DNA of 64,000 nucleotides, taken from the NCBI GenBank assembly GCA_900312665.1, contig ONZQ02000004.1:186001-250000 (forward strand), written 5' to 3'. The number at the start of each line of letters is the position of its first letter. Within the stretch, counting starts at the first letter, position 1. This DNA is from Cephalotrichum gorgonifer (taxonomy: Eukaryota; Ascomycota; Sordariomycetes; Microascales; Microascaceae). Of this stretch, positions 1-8,915 are shown one piece after another. Under the pieces are notes generated by a model, which worked only from the letters and a program-made list of their open reading frames with translations, was not told the origin of the DNA and ran no database searches. The position numbers and the translations under genes were made by a program.

Positions 1-596
1 CCCAGTGTTTCGTCGGAGTACCTGTCGGGCTCATGCGCGTTCCACGGGTAGACCTCGCGGCGAGCAAGACCCGAGTCGGGCAATTGATCACCAGAAACAT
101 CATCCCTCTTAAGCCTGGCACGGCCACCGTCTAATATCTGCTCGCTCATCTCCTTCAATACCGCGTTTTCCGGGTCCACTCCGAGTCCCTGTTCGCAGAA
201 GCCGAAAGCACTCTTCAGACATCCGACGAGATAGAGGCTGGTCGCCAGGATCTGGAAGGACTTCAGAGACGCGGCCTTCGCGAGGTCTTCTATGGAGGGC
301 CCTCCCTCCTGCTGTAAACCCGAGAAGGCGGCTGTGGCCAGCTCATGGTACTCGGCGGAGTCATCCCTAGCGTCGTCCGAGAGGAGGAGCGCACGATAGG
401 CATCTCCGGAAGCGAGATCTGGATAGTCGAGGGCCAGATAAACTGACGCGCGGTCAAGATAAAGTTGGGCGTTATACGGGTCCTCCAACAGGGCTGCAGT
501 AAGAGCCTCGCGCTGGGCAAGAAGGTCGTCGGGCTGGATGTCCAGTCCCGTTTCTATTACCATCTCGGCGGTGCTGTGTTTTTTCCCTGTGCTCAT
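1..596 (-). CDS. TPR-type protein (possible TPR-SET family), N-terminal part
   Basis: The reading frame is open on the minus strand from an ATG at 596-594 to the left edge, giving about 198 codons; the rest lies outside the window. The visible protein is helical and tetratricopeptide-like: a stretch around residues 30-60 (DPYNAQLYLDRASVYLALD) has the spacing of Ala/Tyr/Leu positions typical of a TPR, and a second helical pair follows around residues 95-135. Near residue 180 there is a REVYPWNAHEPDR segment. I associate this with fungal TPR proteins that carry a downstream SET domain, but that is memory of the family and no SET domain is visible here. No intron is needed in this part. The coding call is firm because of the long open frame with conserved-looking TPR content; the SET assignment is a guess. 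Confidence 0.75.
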   Translation of the reverse strand, partial: MSTGKKHSTAEMVIETGLDIQPDDLLAQREALTAALLEDPYNAQLYLDRASVYLALDYPDLASGDAYRALLLSDDARDDSAEYHELATAAFSGLQQEGGPSIEDLAKAASLKSFQILATSLYLVGCLKSAFGFCEQGLGVDPENAVLKEMSEQILDGGRARLKRDDVSGDQLPDSGLARREVYPWNAHEPDRYSDETL

Positions 597-2511
597 ACTA
601 TACTCGTACAAGTCTCCAAGGGCCCTCCGACTACAGAGCAAGCCTTACAGGATGCGCCCAAGATGAAATTGTCTGGATGTTTGCACTGCTTGCTCCTAGG
701 ACCTTGGGCGCAGTGTTGCTATAGGTTCTCGTCGAAAATATGTTAGGGCACCCTGGTTTTCACGCCAAGTGCCTATACACCCATATTACCCCTCCAAACC
801 CAAGAGGGAAGGTGGGGTGTCCTTGGTACGATGTGCTCCAGTAGGAAGATTATGTAAGCTAGAGTGAGACAGCGCCGACCACGGAAGGTTCTGTTGCTGG
901 CCTGGTTGCACCTTCCTAGGAGGAGCTCGGGCGTACTTGCAACGATGCTTTCCTTCCTTCCTTCCCTTGGTTGTGAGCCCCCCCTCCCTTTCAGACAACA
1001 ACAAGGAAATTGCGACACTACCTCCTTGCCTGTGTCCGGGGTTCGCGACTCTGTTACATGGGTTCGTGTATGAGTACCTTGGTTGCGCCTGCTTAGCCCA
1101 ACCCCGCGGAGCTGCTGGTGCAAGGCACGAGGCAGGCGCTCCTGGATGATTCCCGGTGTGATACGAGCGAGAGAAGTCTGACGTGTAAATGCATCATCGC
1201 AACTCGACTCTTTGTACTTTCCGCCACTTGGAAAACGATATAACAGACAGGAAGGAAGCAGGCGCGTCCCTCAGCTCTCCATGGGGCATGGGGCGGCACC
1301 TCCTTCTCGGAAGACTGCCAGCGCACTTTTGCGAGAGGAATGGGCAGCCTATCAAACTCGCTCCTTCGTAAGCTCAAGTGTCTCACAACATGTGGAAGTA
1401 CTAGGCAACGACGGGACCAGTAACAAGCGGGGACACTGACGGGTTGGATGGAGCCTTATCTTGTGAGCCGTCAGAACAAACGTCATCCTTCGGGCCAACG
1501 TGAAAGCGCGGACGGGAGCTCTGGACAAGCTGGTACCTACTAGGTTTTAAGGCCAGGGATGTCTGCCTGCCTAACATGACGATGTCGGCCTCCATCCCCG
1601 TACCGTACTCGTATGACGAGAAGGTTCGCCCTTTCGGCCATCCTCTCTGCTTCTTTCATCTCGTACCAGAGTACCGGGCCCCATCAAATATCCAAGGGAA
1701 AACTAGTTGTCCTTGGGCTAGCCCTCCCCATCTCATTCATGGTTCTCGTACTATCCGCCGCCCCACCTTTAATACTCCCGTCAACCGTTTCCACTTCCTT
1801 CCAAGGACCAACCCCAAGCTAAGGATCTGCTCCCGCTCCCGTCTCCGTCTCCAGCCAGCTTCCTCATCTTCCACGGGTACGGGTACGAGTTACGAATAGG
1901 AGATCAGCGCACAAATACGAGTACTTACTGTTCAATTCGATACCGTTCTAGAAATATCGATTCCCGCCCCTACTCCCGACCTCCCCCCCCCGCCGACAGC
2001 GTTTTCTCCTCGAGTCGGTTTCTTGGCAGTCGCAAGTCCGGTCAAGGAACACAACCAAGGTAATGCAATACTAAGAAAGAGAGCGTCCTCCGAGAAACAA
2101 AACCCGTCAGAACCCCTCCTCTAGTCAGACCCGCTACCCCTCCAACCCCCCTCCAACCCCTCCAACCACCACCCTTCATATCCGTTAGCGATACCAAGCG
2201 TACGAGTACCCTGAAATCCTCGCTTTCACCTCACCCCACCTTTACCCCCCCCCCGCCCCTGTCTTCTTTCCAATCGTCTAAAAGCGCCACAGGTTTGGTC
2301 CGCACTCACAGCACCTTGTCAGCCAGAAATCACCCGGTACGCCGAAACAAACAACCGAGAAACTTGTGCTTACCTCGAAAATATCTCCTTTGGGACATTG
2401 ACTAACATACCTCCAAAGGTGTATTATTATTCGTTGGCCGCACCGCCTTTCGCACTCGACGGACAATCTCGTTCCCCCCCGACCGGCTCTTACCACCGCC
2501 ATTCGAGAATA
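597..2511. other. Intergenic region, divergent promoters
   Basis: No convincing gene. It separates the minus-strand TPR protein from plus-strand 6-phosphogluconolactonase, so both promoters should lie here. The last 500 bases before 2512 are C-rich with CCCCCCCC runs (around 1983 and 2250), as is common upstream of fungal start codons. Short open frames here have no recognisable content. Confidence 0.6.
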
Positions 2512-3294
2512 ATGGGGAAGCAAGCCAACCTTTGCTCGTTCTCGGGCGTCGATACTCTCGCACCCGCCCTGCGAAGCTACGTCGCCCAATGCCAGAACGC
2601 CGGCATCGCGCGCCATGGCGCCTTCAAAATTGCCGTCTCGGGAGGCTCCCTTCCCAGCACCCTTGCTCGCGCGCTATTGGCCCCGGCGACTAGCTCCGCC
2701 GAGGAGCTTCACCTGGACAAGTGGGAGATCTTCTTCGCCGACGAGCGCGCTGTTCCCCTTGACCACGCGGACTCCAACTACGGACTCCTCAAGACCGAGT
2801 TCCTCGACAAGATCCCCGTCGGCGCCGGAACGCCGACGGTACACCCGATCGACACCGAACACCTCGACGACACCCAGGAGCTCGCGGACCAGTACGAGCA
2901 GGCCCTGGTCAAGAGCTTCGCGAGCCGCGATTCGGTAAAGCTTCCCATCTTCGACCTTATCCTCCTGGGTTGCGGACCCGACGGACACACGTGCTCGCTC
3001 TTCCCCGGACATGAGCTCCTGAGGGAGAAGACGGCGTGGGTAGCGCCCATAGAGGACTCGCCCAAGCCTCCCCCGAGGCGGATCACCCTCACCATACCCG
3101 TCGTAACCCACGCTGTGCAGGTGGCCTTTGTGGCCACCGGTGGTGGGAAAAAGGCCATCATGAAGGAGATCTTCGAGGACGGTAATGAGCTACCCTGTGC
3201 TCTCGTGAACGAGGCGACTGGAGATAGGTGCACGTGGTTCGTCGACCACGCTGCTGTTGAAGGAGTGTCTTACCCTAGGAAGGGATCTCTGTAG
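2512..3294 (+). CDS. 6-phosphogluconolactonase (SOL family)
   Basis: Hydrolyses 6-phosphogluconolactone to 6-phosphogluconate, the second step of the oxidative pentose phosphate pathway, in the cytosol. The single exon encodes 260 residues, the usual size. Family landmarks are in order: FKIAVSGGSLPSTLA (phosphate-binding loop) near residue 38, WEIFFADERAVPLDHADSNY near residue 71, and LGCGPDGHTCSLFPGH near residue 155, matching the GxGxDGHxxSLFPG signature of the family. I chose the ATG at 2512 (MGKQANLCSF) because the open frame upstream of it is low-complexity and unlike the family, and this start gives the expected N-terminus. It is convergent with the next gene (about 440 bases between ends). 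Confidence 0.95.
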   Translation: MGKQANLCSFSGVDTLAPALRSYVAQCQNAGIARHGAFKIAVSGGSLPSTLARALLAPATSSAEELHLDKWEIFFADERAVPLDHADSNYGLLKTEFLDKIPVGAGTPTVHPIDTEHLDDTQELADQYEQALVKSFASRDSVKLPIFDLILLGCGPDGHTCSLFPGHELLREKTAWVAPIEDSPKPPPRRITLTIPVVTHAVQVAFVATGGGKKAIMKEIFEDGNELPCALVNEATGDRCTWFVDHAAVEGVSYPRKGSL

Positions 3295-3736
3295 GGTCTC
3301 GAGGGATGAAAATGATTGGAGGGGCCGAGCTTCGGACAAAAATGGGAGGTTGATGCTGCCCCCCCTTGGCTTAAAAGAGAAAGCCGGGGAGTAGCACTAG
3401 GCACGGCATGGAGAAGACGGCGGTTGTGGTTCTGGCTAAGGCCTAGCGATCTCCTCGCCCGGAGATAGAGATGTCGTCCTTGATTTCATTGTATGTACGT
3501 CCTTGATCGGACGACGCTGAAGCGCGGCTTGGAGCATGAAAATGGAACGTGATTTCATGAAAGAGCACTGTATCATCGTTATCCTCACCTTTTCTCTTCT
3601 CTTCGGACTCGATGCCTCAGGGTTGACATAAAAACTGCCTGGGGTGATTCTGCGGGAAAATATAGTTGGATACACGTTGGTTGGTAAAAAAAAAAAAAAC
3701 TATCGATAGGGTATCAATGCTCACGGACACTCATCA
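3295..3736. other. Convergent 3' intergenic region
   Basis: A gene-free stretch between two convergent genes, containing an A13 run at about 3688. Presumed 3' UTRs of both genes; nothing else seen. Confidence 0.6.
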
Positions 3737-5302
3737 CTATAGCGACCTCCAGATAGCCCCGGCCCCGGTCCCCTCGTCCCCTACGCTCTCGATAACCCCC
3801 CTTGCCCACTCCCTCTCCCTCGCGACGAGCCCCTTCTCGATCTCGAGCATGAGCCCCAGCTCGGAGAGCATTCCCCCGACAAGCTCGCCGCATCCCCTCA
3901 GGATCCCCTCCAGGTTCGACCCAACCTCCGGCCCGTCCGGGCGCGACAGGAGCGCGAGCCCCTCGATCTGCGCGGCCCACGCCTCCAACTTCCTTCTTAG
4001 CCCCTCGCACTCCTGCTTCCATGCGGCGTCCAGCTCCCCCACCAGCGCCGGCTCGTCCCCGCCGTCCAGCATCCCCCCGCCCCCCCTCTCCCGCGCGTCC
4101 TCCAGCTCCACCGCCCTCTCCGCCCACCTCTCGAACCGGCGCGCCAGCCTCGCGTGCTTGCCCCCCGCCTCGGACAGCCTCCAGAGCGGCGAGAGCACGG
4201 CGTCGAGCCCCTGCACCCTCTCCTCCAGGTTTCCCCCCCACGCGCGGAGCGCCAGGACGTTGACGGCCTCCAGGAGCCGCGTCTCCTCCCTCGAGAGCTC
4301 CCTGCTCTCGCGCGCCAGGTCCTCGAACCGCCCGCCCAGCCTCCCCTGCGCGGAGGCGTGCCACGAGGCCGTGGCCTCGCACTCGGACGCGTGCAGGACG
4401 TGGTGGCGCAGGAGGTCGTTCTGCAGGCGGAGGGTGTCGGCCGATATCACCACGTTGGACGGCAGCTTACCCGGCGACGGCGGCGCGAGGAAGGTGGACG
4501 TCAGGGGCTTGGGCGCCGTGCTTTTCGCGGGAGAGTAGTGCTGCTGGAGGGCCGAGAACGAGGGCTTGGCGTGCGGCGGGAGGGGGAGGGGCCCGCGGTT
4601 CGCGTTCGCGCTCGCGCGCGGGGCTGCCGTCGTGCTTGAGGATGCCTGGCGCGGGGGCTGCATCTTCGAGGACTCGGAGGGCGGGCGGGGTATCTCAGCG
4701 CCGGCGGCTGCGGCGGATTTCGTCCTCGTGTGGCCCATCCTCTGAGGCGGCGGCGCCGCCGGGCCCGAGGACGGCTGCGGCGGTGGCTGTGGTTTTGAGG
4801 TCTGGGACGGCGGGCGGAGGGTGGTGGCGCCGGTGAGGACCGTGGCGCTGGACCGCGTCCTCGCGTGACCCGTCGCGGAGCCCGTCCTCGCCGTCCCCAC
4901 CCCGGCACCTCCAGCAGCCCCAGGACCAGACCCCGCCGGGCCCGCGGCGGAAGAACCCACGGTGGTCTTGGAGCGCGCCCTCGTGACCTTCCCGGCGGCG
5001 CTGGTGCTCACGGTCCTGAGCGAGGACGAGGAGGGAGGATACTTCTTCGGCTCCTCGTCCCTCGCCGCACGCGTAGACGCCGTCGACCTCGCCAGGCTGC
5101 TGCCCGTCGCCGTCCTGCCGAGGGCGGCCTGCTGTCTCGGGACGCCCGACGAGACGGAGGCGATCCGCGAGGGGGGCTTGACGGGGAGGCGGCTGGGCGA
5201 GAGGGTGCGCGGGTCGGGGCCGGGGCCGGCTTGTTGCTCGGTGCCGCGCTGCTGCTGGGGGTCTCCTCCGCCCGGCTTGCGGAGGGACCGTGATCGCTGC
5301 AT
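3737..5302 (-). CDS. Conserved filamentous-fungal protein of unknown function (basic disordered N-half, helical C-half)
   Basis: A single exon of 521 residues. Residues 1 to about 290 are disordered, rich in Ser, Pro, Arg, Ala and Gly and strongly basic. Residues about 295-510 are predicted helical and look like the conserved part: it begins LRLQNDLLRHHVLHASE and continues with Trp-containing heptad-like helices (LGGRFEDLARESRELSREE, ARLARRFERWAERAVELED, WKQECEGLRRKLEAW) and ends AREREWARGVIES. I recognise this helical half as a family present across Pezizomycotina with no assigned role. A basic disordered tail followed by an alpha-helical region is also the architecture of microtubule-binding HAUS8/augmin subunits, but this is only a resemblance. 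The third codon position is very GC-rich, which produces long shadow frames on the other strand. Confidence 0.82.
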   Translation of the reverse strand: MQRSRSLRKPGGGDPQQQRGTEQQAGPGPDPRTLSPSRLPVKPPSRIASVSSGVPRQQAALGRTATGSSLARSTASTRAARDEEPKKYPPSSSSLRTVSTSAAGKVTRARSKTTVGSSAAGPAGSGPGAAGGAGVGTARTGSATGHARTRSSATVLTGATTLRPPSQTSKPQPPPQPSSGPAAPPPQRMGHTRTKSAAAAGAEIPRPPSESSKMQPPRQASSSTTAAPRASANANRGPLPLPPHAKPSFSALQQHYSPAKSTAPKPLTSTFLAPPSPGKLPSNVVISADTLRLQNDLLRHHVLHASECEATASWHASAQGRLGGRFEDLARESRELSREETRLLEAVNVLALRAWGGNLEERVQGLDAVLSPLWRLSEAGGKHARLARRFERWAERAVELEDARERGGGGMLDGGDEPALVGELDAAWKQECEGLRRKLEAWAAQIEGLALLSRPDGPEVGSNLEGILRGCGELVGGMLSELGLMLEIEKGLVAREREWARGVIESVGDEGTGAGAIWRSL

Positions 5303-6581
5303 GGCGAGAACTGTGTGTTTTGTGGGTATGTGACAGTGGACGGGTGAGGGAAGAAGAAAAAAAGGAAAGGAGGAAAAAGAAAGATCGGCAGTGAGACACC
5401 GAGGTTGAGGCTCTAGATAATCACCGTTTTCTCTCCTCTCTCCCCTTTTTTTGTTTATTTGTCCCTCGAGGATTCTTCAAGCTCTAAGCCCTGGTGTGCA
5501 CTGAGCGTGGCGTATGTAAAATAAAACGAAGAAACGAAAATAAGTACGACGTATGTATTATGGTTGCCCACCGTGAAACGTTCAATCCTGAACTCGTTAA
5601 GCTTGGGAATTGGATGAGCTGTTCCTGGTTGTTTACTTGCCGCTTGGTTTGGATGACGGGTACCTTGTGGGTACCTACACGTCACACTCCAATCGTACAG
5701 GCCAATTGGGGCGGCGTCCAGCAGCTCTGTGCTGTATTGCCCTTCCCGGCATGGCGTGGCGTGGCGTCGGTCTAGTGGAGACCAACAGCTGGGCCAATAG
5801 TCTCACAGGGCAACACCAGGCGGGTGTTACTGCCATGGTACGACTCAGGCTCCAAATTGTAAAACAGGCCCGCTGCCCACCCATGCTGAGTCCCGGCTCC
5901 CGCCCAGCTGGTCACACTAAAATAATATCTGTAATAATTAGTACAAGCACGCTTCAACGTTACACCTTCCCCACCACTTCCCGCCCCAATCTACGATCTT
6001 ATGCAAATCGCAGCACCTATTGAAGAGCCCTACCACTAATGGCTGCCCTCCAAGAACAAGGAAACAGAAGAGAGCGGCGTTATGCACACATGGCACCAAA
6101 TAGAACAGTAGAATAAGTCAAAAAGCGCGACGGTGTCATATAAGAATGATACCATCTGGTAGATTCATCACCCTCGCCCCTTACACCGTCTATATATACC
6201 TGTAGTAAACATTATCCCCAAAATCCATGTACCAAACCTAAGAACCCTGAGATGAAGTCGGAAGAAAGAAAGAAGAAGAAGAAGAAGTAAGAGAGAATAG
6301 AGCGAGGATCCGTTAAAATCGCCCTGCCAAGCTCCTCGTCCTCGGCGTCTCCTCGCCAAATGCCATGCCGCTGCCCTGTCTCCCATCCCGATCTATGTAA
6401 AAGCCATCTCATGCTATTCCCGTGAGAACAACCGTAACGTCCTGTTCATAAACCCAATCTGTTCATTAGAAACCGCTCGAGAGAACAAACCCGAACGCAC
6501 ACAGGCACACACACGACCGCACACGCAGCCCCGGCCCTACTGCGCGCTCACCGCTTGGTCCCTCCCCTGCCCTTGCCCCTG
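5303..6581. other. Intergenic region
   Basis: Lies between two minus-strand genes: the 5' region of the 521-residue protein (a CT-rich stretch on the minus strand at 5303-5480) and the 3' region of the poly-Q protein (about 6100-6581). A short GAA/AGA-type purine repeat sits at about 6260-6300. No gene seen. Confidence 0.55.
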
Positions 6582-8915
6582 TCACTGTCCCTGCGACTGC
6601 GACTGACCCTGACCCTGACTCTGATTCTGAGCCCGGCCATGCCCCGGTTCCAGCGCCTCCTCTACCGCCTCCAGGGTCCCGCTGCTCCCCGTTGCCGATG
6701 GCGCATCGGATACCCTCTGCGGCTGGCTCTTGAGGTGCCCCACCACCTTACCTAGGTCCCGCTCGTACGTCTGCAGGAGCCGCATGCACACGCCGCAGAC
6801 CCGCAGTCGGCACCACGCGCACTGCCACCGCAGCTCGTTGTCCTCCACCTCACACGCCATGCACGAGAGGGGGTAGAACTTGTTGCGCGCCATGATCATC
6901 TTGGCGTGCTGCTGGAAACACGCGTGGTGCGCCCCGGTCAGGCTGGGCGCCTTGAACACCGTCCCCGCCGCCGGCGGATGTGAAGTCTGCTGCGGGAAGT
7001 ACATCGCCCGGGGGTCCGGCGGGGGCAGCTCATCTTGGTTGACCTCGCGATAGACAGTGTCGTCAGCTTTGCGGGGGCGGTTCGCCGACGGGGGCGCGGC
7101 GTAGTCGGCGAAGTTGGGGTTGCTGGCAACCCGCTCGACTCGTCGGTCAACCGAGGGGGGCCGGCTGTCGTAAACCGCGTTGGAATTCGCCCGCGAGCGA
7201 ACCCCCTCAGGTAGTTGCTGTGCCTTCTGTACTATGGGCGCGGGGCCCCGGGTCGACGACGTCCGCGGCGGGAACTTGTGCTCCGCCGGTGGCTGTTCCC
7301 GCGGTAACGATGACTCCTGAGGGCTGACATATTCCGGGGAAATTGGCGGCGGTCTTTCGCTGCTCGTCTGTGGCACGGGGGACTTCATATCCGGGAGGCT
7401 GCGTGCTGCGTGAAGGTTGTTCGAGCCAACGGGCTTTCGGCTTGGAACCGCAGACTGTTGCTGCTGTTGCTGCTGATTATGATCATGATGTTGCTGCTGT
7501 TGTTGTTGTTGCATATCCTGGTGGTGTAGTTGCGGTTGTGCTTGCTGCTGCTGCTGTCCCCGGTTCTCGTCCTGGGAAGTTTCCACGCTCAAGGGAGAAA
7601 CACCCTCGCTGCTCTCGTCGGGCCTTCCACTAGCCGGCGTCAATTTCTGGCTGGGAGGTGAGGGAAGGGACGCGTCTTTCCGTGATGATGATCTGGCTGG
7701 ATGACCGTTCCCATCACCACGGAGCGCATGTATCTTATCATTTAGCTTAGACGACCTCTGGCCCATTGTGTCTCCCGCACTCTGTGGAGACGTCTTGGTA
7801 GGTTGTAAGGGGATTGGAGGTAATGGGCTCTGCTTCCTGGCATCCGCGAGAGGATTATATGCCGAATACTCCGGTTGAAGTGGCCTGGCGGGCGAATTCT
7901 GGGCGGTAGAGACTGCCGTATACGAAGGCTTGGGGAGGGCCCGAGACTCGTCGTGGTTTCCGCTGCTAATCTCTAGTCTGAGCTCGGGGACATCGTGGGT
8001 CTGATTGGATTTCGCCGTACGTCGCACCCAAAGGTCCGAGGTTGTCTGTGACGAGGATCGGCTGCGCATTCCCGGCTCTTGGTGGGCAGCCGGCGCAGGA
8101 CCAGGACCAGGACCAGAAACAGAATCGGCACTTCCACCACCTTCGTGTTGGTTTTCTCGCCCACTGGGTATGTCTTTTGCCGGGGGTGGTGGGGGAATCA
8201 GCCCATTGACGTCCCGACCACCATCTATTAGCCCTTGACCGCCTTTGGGCGCCAATGAGGCTGACCGTAGCGGCAGAGCATACGCGTTCTTCAGCTCCGA
8301 TGCAGTCCTATTGTGAGCCGGGGAGAAGGCAGGCTCCGACGGGCGATTGGCAGCGCCGTCGCGGTCTCCACCCCCGTCGGAAGATCTGATTACCGATTCT
8401 CCCGAGCTCCTCGAATACGCAGACAACAGGCTGGAAAGCGATCCGGAAGGCGAGGCCGGTTCCGGTTCGGGTTGGGGGGTTGGTTTAGGGGCCGCGGCGG
8501 GTTTTGCCACTGGTCTTCTCGGGATGGACATTGGAGGTGGAGGGGTCGGAGCGGCTTTCTGCAAGGGGCTCGATATTAGGGGCACGGATAGCGGTTGCTG
8601 CTGCTGTTGCTGCCTTTGGGGTGGGAGCGGTGGTAGAGGTGAATGAAGATACGTCTCCGCCGGAGCCGCTTGGGGAGGGAGACCGGCACTCTTCGGAATC
8701 GACAGCGAATACGGATTCGGGAGTGCGGCTCTCGTGTTCGGTATCGTCGAGACGGTCGCAGGGGCGGACACGGGCACGGGCACGGGCGCCGGTGCAAAGC
8801 TGTCGGACATGGCACCGAAGGGTTCGAAAGGCTCGGAAGGAGGAAGGTCGGGGAGGACCTTTGAGAAGCGCGATCGCCCGGGTTTAGGAGGCGCGAGAGA
8901 AGATGTATTGAGCAT
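6582..8915 (-). CDS. Poly-Q, Pro/Ser-rich protein with C-terminal Cys cluster
   Basis: A single exon of 777 residues. The first 650 or so are low complexity, with Pro/Ser-rich blocks, a Q-run near residue 104 (RQQQQQQ) and long glutamine tracts near residues 450-490 encoded by mixed CAG/CAA codons. The only ordered part is about residues 656-725: HHACFQQHAKMIMARNKFYP, then SCMACEVEDNELRWQCAWC and RLRVCGVCMRLL, i.e. three CxxC pairs plus His, consistent with a treble or zinc-ribbon-like metal site. I have seen this Cys-rich segment as a conserved C-terminal module of otherwise variable fungal proteins, function unknown. It ends in a short QSQGQ repeat. The start at 8915 (MLNTSSLAPPKPGRSRF) is the first ATG of the frame. 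It may be a scaffold or regulatory protein; this is inference. Confidence 0.85.
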   Translation of the reverse strand: MLNTSSLAPPKPGRSRFSKVLPDLPPSEPFEPFGAMSDSFAPAPVPVPVSAPATVSTIPNTRAALPNPYSLSIPKSAGLPPQAAPAETYLHSPLPPLPPQRQQQQQQPLSVPLISSPLQKAAPTPPPPMSIPRRPVAKPAAAPKPTPQPEPEPASPSGSLSSLLSAYSRSSGESVIRSSDGGGDRDGAANRPSEPAFSPAHNRTASELKNAYALPLRSASLAPKGGQGLIDGGRDVNGLIPPPPPAKDIPSGRENQHEGGGSADSVSGPGPGPAPAAHQEPGMRSRSSSQTTSDLWVRRTAKSNQTHDVPELRLEISSGNHDESRALPKPSYTAVSTAQNSPARPLQPEYSAYNPLADARKQSPLPPIPLQPTKTSPQSAGDTMGQRSSKLNDKIHALRGDGNGHPARSSSRKDASLPSPPSQKLTPASGRPDESSEGVSPLSVETSQDENRGQQQQQAQPQLHHQDMQQQQQQQHHDHNQQQQQQQSAVPSRKPVGSNNLHAARSLPDMKSPVPQTSSERPPPISPEYVSPQESSLPREQPPAEHKFPPRTSSTRGPAPIVQKAQQLPEGVRSRANSNAVYDSRPPSVDRRVERVASNPNFADYAAPPSANRPRKADDTVYREVNQDELPPPDPRAMYFPQQTSHPPAAGTVFKAPSLTGAHHACFQQHAKMIMARNKFYPLSCMACEVEDNELRWQCAWCRLRVCGVCMRLLQTYERDLGKVVGHLKSQPQRVSDAPSATGSSGTLEAVEEALEPGHGRAQNQSQGQGQSQSQGQ

